Shown: positions 14,713 through 18,195 of the stretch, piece after piece | Layout: each line of letters starts with the position of its first letter | Position numbering within the stretch: position 1 is the first letter of the stretch | Source: JBBSBY01 sp038205805 | GTDB taxonomy: Bacteria > Desulfobacterota > Desulfomonilia > Desulfomonilales > Desulfomonilaceae | Reading direction: 5' to 3' | Length of the DNA: 18,195 bases | Assembly (NCBI GenBank): GCA_038205805.1 | Contig: JBBRBO010000078.1 | Coordinates: 1-18,195 of the forward strand | Made by a program: the position numbers and the translations under genes | Notes under the pieces: model-generated | Seen by the model: only the letters and a program-made list of their open reading frames with translations | What the model was told of the DNA's origin: nothing | The model's database searches: none

Positions 14713-16851
14713 ATGGCAAAGCTCACATACGAACAATTGCAAAACAGGGTCAAGGATCTCGAGAAGCTCGTTGGCGGGCTCCTTGCGGACCAAGTGGATT
14801 GCGAAAGCCATGAACTCTTCGAGCTGGCGGTTCTGTCCAACGTCTCCCAAGCCCTTCAAACCACCACTGATCTGGATGAACTCCTCTCAATCATCATAGA
14901 CGAGGTGAATAAGGCGCTCTTGACCGAAGGCGCCGGCGTGTTGCTCTACGACGAGACAAGATCGGACCTCTATTGGCGTCAGGTACGCGACAACCGACAG
15001 ATTTTGGCGCCGCAATCCGAAGAATTGCGCCTCCCATTGGACGGCAGCATCGCCGGTTGGGTGTTCCAGCACAATAAACCGGCTCGTGTCAACGACACAT
15101 CCAAAGACCCCAGGTATTATCCGGATATGACCCGCAAAAGTGGGTTCGAGATCCGCAAAGTGCTCCAGGTGCCGCTGAACGCTAAAGACAAGCCCATCGG
15201 CGTGCTCATGGTGATGAACAAGATCGGCGGGGACTTCACCGAACAAGACGAGCGGCTCCTCACCTCCATGAGCGGCAGTATCGCTCTGGCCATCGACAAC
15301 GCGGCGGTCTATGAAAAGCTCAAGAAATCTAAGGAAGACCTGGAGATGATCTATAGATCCAGCCTAGCCTTGGCCGCCACAATGGACTTAGATCACCTTT
15401 TGACCGTGGTGATAAGTGAGTTGCGCACGGCCGTAGATGTTGAGGCGGCCGGCGTGCTGCTCCATGATGAAGGAAGAGGCGACCTCTACTGGCGGGAAGT
15501 TCAAGACGAAAAGGGCCTGATTGCAACCAAGTTCCGGGATCTCCGTTTGCCCCTCGAAAACAGCATTAGCGGCCAAGTCTATCTCACCGGTGAACCGGCG
15601 CTCCTCAATAATCCGAACTCCGACCCAAAGTTCTTCAGGCCTTTTCAAGACAAAAGCGGCTTTACTATTCGGAATGAGATCATCGTTCCCCTGCATACCC
15701 GTGAGCGCAGTATAGGCTGTCTCATCGTCATCAATAAACATCACGGACAGTTTACCCAGGATGATTTTCAGCTCTTGCTGTCCATGGCCGGCGTTGTGGC
15801 TATGGCCGTGGAAAATGCCAACTTCTTCGAGGAACTGCTGACGTCATACCGTGAGTTGGAAGACCTCAACCGCGTAAAGACGAAAATCCTCAACCACTTG
15901 TCTCATGAATTACGGACCCCTCTGGCCATCATCCGAGGCACATTAGCCACCATGCAACGCAAGCTCGATCAAAAGGGACTGACTGAATTCGACCGCCCCC
16001 TCGAGCGCATGAATAGGCATGTGCAAAGCCTCAACGATCTCGAGGCGCAAGTGGAAAGTATCATGATGACCGGATACACCTTTGAACGCCGCTACGTGAG
16101 TGAATTCCTGCAAAAGGCTTTGGATCTCATGGAAGTCCAGACGGAATACACCCCCGAGATCAAAGAAGCCTCGGATATGATACACAAGTGGCTGAAAAAG
16201 ACCTTCCCCACACGCCAAGACGTCCCCGAACTCATCCAAGTGCGGGAATTCGGTCAAAGAATCCAGGATTTCGTACAGCGTAAGGCCGATGAACAACACC
16301 GGAAAGTGAACCTGGAGTTCAGTCTGGACGAAGGGGAGCTGCTGATTCCGGCGCATGTGCTCCACGCAATCATGGAAGGCCTTATCCGCAACGCCGTCGA
16401 GGCTACACCGGACGGCGGCACGGTTTCCGTCACCGGCGAGTTGCGGGGCTTTCGCTACATCCTCACGGTGAAAGACACGGGCGTCGGCATCCCGGAAAAA
16501 GACAAGCAGCTAATTTTCCAGGGCTTTTACCCAGTACAAGAAACCGAAGACTATTCCAGCCGAAGACCCTACTGCTTTAACGCCGGCGGCAAGGGCATAG
16601 ATTTGTTACGCATCCGCATGTTTTCCGAGATCTACGAGTTTCGGCTTTCCTTTGAAACACACCGATGTGCGGCCCTAAGCCGGGATGACGCGGGATGCGG
16701 GGATACAACCACCTGCCCCCATTGCGCGACCGAGCGGACATGTGCGGAACAGGGCGGCTCGACCTTTGTGGTGGATTTCCCAATTGCGCAGTGCGTGCAG
16801 AACCGGGATGTATGCGAGTTGGATGAACTTGAGCGTATGCCGAACTTCTGA
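14713..16851 (+). CDS. GAF-GAF sensor histidine kinase with Cys-rich C-terminal insert
   Basis: The 712-residue protein has no membrane segment. A short coiled coil (2-25, LTYEQLQNRVKDLEKL) leads into GAF 1 (about 45-200) and GAF 2 (about 215-370), which resemble each other (EGAGVLLYDE...SDLYWRQV against EAAGVLLHDE...GDLYWREV). The H-box is HLSHELRTPLA with His398. The ATPase domain has N560 in LIRNAVEATPDGG, DTGVGIPEKD (588-597) and GGKGIDLLR (625-633). From His398 to Asn560 is 162 residues, longer than the usual 100-115. Between the last ATPase helix and strand, Cys652, 662, 668, 671 and 677 form a possible metal or redox site. The start at 14713 has AAAGGG seven bases upstream. No response regulator is adjacent, so the partner is unknown. 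Confidence 0.88.
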   Translation: MAKLTYEQLQNRVKDLEKLVGGLLADQVDCESHELFELAVLSNVSQALQTTTDLDELLSIIIDEVNKALLTEGAGVLLYDETRSDLYWRQVRDNRQILAPQSEELRLPLDGSIAGWVFQHNKPARVNDTSKDPRYYPDMTRKSGFEIRKVLQVPLNAKDKPIGVLMVMNKIGGDFTEQDERLLTSMSGSIALAIDNAAVYEKLKKSKEDLEMIYRSSLALAATMDLDHLLTVVISELRTAVDVEAAGVLLHDEGRGDLYWREVQDEKGLIATKFRDLRLPLENSISGQVYLTGEPALLNNPNSDPKFFRPFQDKSGFTIRNEIIVPLHTRERSIGCLIVINKHHGQFTQDDFQLLLSMAGVVAMAVENANFFEELLTSYRELEDLNRVKTKILNHLSHELRTPLAIIRGTLATMQRKLDQKGLTEFDRPLERMNRHVQSLNDLEAQVESIMMTGYTFERRYVSEFLQKALDLMEVQTEYTPEIKEASDMIHKWLKKTFPTRQDVPELIQVREFGQRIQDFVQRKADEQHRKVNLEFSLDEGELLIPAHVLHAIMEGLIRNAVEATPDGGTVSVTGELRGFRYILTVKDTGVGIPEKDKQLIFQGFYPVQETEDYSSRRPYCFNAGGKGIDLLRIRMFSEIYEFRLSFETHRCAALSRDDAGCGDTTTCPHCATERTCAEQGGSTFVVDFPIAQCVQNRDVCELDELERMPNF

Positions 16852-16897
16852 TCGCGAACACCTTGCCTTAACCTTTCACGCTAACCCCTTTGCTCAA

Positions 16898-16927
16898 TTG
16901 ACTTTTCATCTCTTATTATGATATAAG
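16898..16927 (+). promoter_or_regulatory. sigma-70-type promoter for rlpA
   Basis: TTGACT (16898-16903) and TATAAG (16922-16927) are separated by 18 bases, each five of six to consensus. The predicted start near 16934 gives a leader of about 34 nt. It lies in the 116 bp gap between the kinase and rlpA. Confidence 0.55.
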
Positions 16928-16967
16928 CCGTAATTGAGGGACGCTACAACCCGAGTGTGTCTTCATT

Positions 16968-17516
16968 ATGGCCTTTGCTCACAAACATCTCTATATATTG
17001 GCCCTTTGTCTTGCGCTTGTCGGCTGCGCCGCAAAGAGCCGCTGCATCAAAGGCACGGCGCCCTACACCATAAAGGGTCAAACCTACTACCCTTTCAAGT
17101 ACGTGCAGCCCGGTTATACGCAAGATGGAGTGGCTTCATGGTACGGCCCCGGCTTTCACGGCCGCAAGACCGCGAACGGCGAGGTCTATAATATGCACGA
17201 ATTCACCGCGGCCCATAACGTGCTTCCCTTGAACTCCATCGTGCGGGTGGTGAATCCAAGAAACAAGAAGGCCGTCGTAGTGCGGATCAATGACCGCGGC
17301 CCTTTTGTGGATAATCGTGTACTGGATCTCTCCCTCGCCGCAGCCAAGGAACTGGGCATGGTGGGATCAGGCACCGCCCCGGTACGAATCACCGTGCTGC
17401 CCAACGACGCTCCATCCGCCGCGCCGGGAGTTGCGCCCTTCCCCGCCGGTTTCGCAAAATGCCCTAACCCGTTCTTCAACGGCTCGTCGTATAACGTGCT
17501 CGCGTTTCGGCGGTGA
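16968..17516 (+). CDS. rlpA: RlpA-family septal lipoprotein / peptidoglycan lytic transglycosylase
   Basis: The 182-residue lipoprotein has signal peptide MAFAHKHLYILALCLALVGC with lipobox LVGC and lipidated Cys20; Ala at +2 predicts outer-membrane sorting. The double-psi beta-barrel spans about 53-146 (GVASWYGPGFHGRKTANGE, TAAHNVLPLNSIVRVVN, VVVRINDRGPFVDNRVLDLS). His83 and Asp109 match the catalytic pair of lytic RlpA proteins, which cut denuded glycan strands at septa. There is no SPOR domain, so it cannot recognise denuded glycan in the usual way. The C-terminal tail (147-182) is short and Pro/Ala-rich with Cys165. A promoter stands just upstream and the ribosome-binding site is poor. It is probably a single-gene unit. 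Confidence 0.9.
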   Translation: MAFAHKHLYILALCLALVGCAAKSRCIKGTAPYTIKGQTYYPFKYVQPGYTQDGVASWYGPGFHGRKTANGEVYNMHEFTAAHNVLPLNSIVRVVNPRNKKAVVVRINDRGPFVDNRVLDLSLAAAKELGMVGSGTAPVRITVLPNDAPSAAPGVAPFPAGFAKCPNPFFNGSSYNVLAFRR

Positions 17517-17536
17517 CGGACATGCGCTCTCCTTCT

Positions 17537-17590
17537 TATACCAAGGCGCGCTCAAAGCAGTAATATCGGTATTAGCTTCTGCACTGTGCT
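17537..17590 (+). repeat. MITE-like dispersed repeat, copy G (decayed left end)
   Basis: TATACCAAGGCGCGCTCAAA followed by GCAGTAATAT and AGCTTCT matches the left 50 bp of copies E and F with scattered changes. Similarity fades after about 17590. It lies 20 bp after the rlpA stop. I found no clear right end, although 17663-17685 is weakly similar. Confidence 0.5.
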
Positions 17591-17766
17591 GGCTTGTGGT
17601 CGGGGTGATCTCGATTGATCGTGACGGAAGGCTTCGCGGACGTGGGTCGAGTCTCTTACCTACGATCTTCAGGTATTCCAGATACATCCCTCTATCAGGT
17701 TGCTTTACCTAGACAATACTACGAGCGGCTCCCATAGACGTTTTGAGGGGATTTTTCATTTATTGC
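17591..17766. other. intergenic stretch after decayed repeat G
   Basis: Nothing recognisable is present. There is no terminator with a T-run after rlpA, and the open frames crossing this stretch run over from the repeats and from rlpA shadows. Confidence 0.4.
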
Positions 17767-17794
17767 TTGACACGGTAATCTATTAGTATATCCT
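17767..17794 (+). promoter_or_regulatory. sigma-70-type promoter candidate
   Basis: A perfect TTGACA (17767-17772) is followed after 16 bases by TATCCT (17789-17794), within an AT-rich block. Transcription would start near 17801 and run into the small frame at 17830 and then repeat copy F. Confidence 0.45.
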
Positions 17795-17829
17795 GGAATT
17801 ATAGCTTATGGAATCTTTATTTTAGAAAA

Positions 17830-17979
17830 ATGAACACTTTTTTCTGGAAGGATTCACAAAGCCCAAGGCGGTTCTCCGCCCCACAAACTCTCGAAGCAAC
17901 CCTTCACCGGGAACTCCATAACTATTTAGAATCACACAGGGGGAGATCCAAAGAAATGAGTCTCGCCAGGTTCAACTGA
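17830..17979 (+). CDS. possible 49-residue small protein (unknown, uncertain)
   Basis: An ATG frame of 49 residues (MNTFFWKDSQSPRRF...SLARFN) lies about 30 nt downstream of a promoter-like site. Its stop TGA overlaps the first bases of repeat copy F (TGATACC), so the repeat may have ended an originally longer frame. There is no good ribosome-binding site and no recognisable domain. The middle (about 20-35) could form an amphipathic helix. A hairpin GGCGG-TTCT-CCGCC lies inside. It may be chance, a remnant, or a non-coding transcript. Confidence 0.25.
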   Translation: MNTFFWKDSQSPRRFSAPQTLEATLHRELHNYLESHRGRSKEMSLARFN

Positions 17980-18195
17980 TACCAATCTGCTTTCAAAAAG
18001 TAAGATCGGCAGAGCTTTTGTTGCAAAACAGGTTTTCCCAAGCTTCCCTCTAAGAAACTGTGATAATCGCCGAAAGTGGCATTTTCTCCTTGAGAAAAGC
18101 CGCTTTCGCCGATTGTGAAAGTTCTTGGAGAGGGGTTTGGGGAGAATCCTTCTTTCAGGAAGGTTCTCCCCAATATTACTTCTTTAGATCAGGCA
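17978..18195 (+). repeat. MITE-like dispersed repeat, copy F (runs off the window)
   Basis: The left end is the clearest of all copies: GATACCAATCTGCTTTCAAA followed by AAGTAAGAT. A small hairpin TTTTG-TTG-CAAAA, the first large hairpin (about 18072-18111) and the second (about 18141-18172) follow. The window ends at ATCAGGCA, a few bases before the expected ATTGGTATC. Confidence 0.87.

Noticed and set aside
14469..14840. Repeat-derived peptides (ENLLERR, PLSKNF) recurring at 55-240, 14469-14859 and 17922-18173
   Set aside because: These arise from the minus strand of the dispersed repeat. Similarity between them reflects DNA repeat copies, and the frames differ in ends and lack start signals.

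Overview
The window looks like the chromosome of a Gram-negative, probably anaerobic bacterium of the Desulfobacterota (the old Deltaproteobacteria). This rests on overall style: a PAS-PAS sigma-54 activator, a GAF-GAF histidine kinase starting MAKLTYEQLQ with a Cys-rich tail, an RlpA lipoprotein, a HemN/HemW-type radical SAM protein, moderate GC content and dispersed hairpin repeats. A Desulfomonile-like organism is my best guess, held with low confidence. No phage, plasmid, CRISPR or RNA gene was seen.

Left part (minus strand, 1-6600): three copies of a 55-residue protein I do not recognise (198-365, 508-675, 1013-1180). Two are identical in sequence although their DNA differs, and all three share one strong ribosome-binding site. 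Next comes a possible minus-strand operon: a PAS-PAS sigma-54 activator with a good promoter, a SAM methyltransferase, a DPM1-like family-2 glycosyltransferase with an in-frame TAA at codon 24, and a multi-pass membrane glycosyltransferase. The last two form the usual pair in which one enzyme charges a polyprenyl-phosphate with sugar and the other transfers it on the outer face of the membrane. The stop codon probably disables the first step.

Centre (plus strand, 7191-9205): UDP-glucuronate decarboxylase and an LPG-synthase-type flippase-like membrane protein overlap as ATGA and are probably co-translated. They point to envelope polysaccharide or glycolipid work. A three-unit tandem array of the 'ATCTGCGTTAATCTGCG' type follows (9274-9646).

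Right part (plus strand, 9767-18195): bioA and bioD (biotin synthesis), a compact histone-deacetylase-fold protein, a HemN/HemW-like radical SAM protein, a GAF-GAF histidine kinase and rlpA. Most gaps here are filled by one dispersed element of about 225 bp (full or partial copies at 1-142, 9644-9765, 11880-12105, 12894-12959, 14465-14689, 17537-17590 and 17978-18195). All copies have the same orientation. The element has related inverted ends (GATACCAAT...ATTGGTATC) and two strong internal hairpins, so it looks like a MITE. One copy supplies the last eight codons and stop of bioD, and another ends on the bioA start codon.

The two features I find most worth following are the triplicated 55-residue protein family and the MITE-like element moulded around gene ends.
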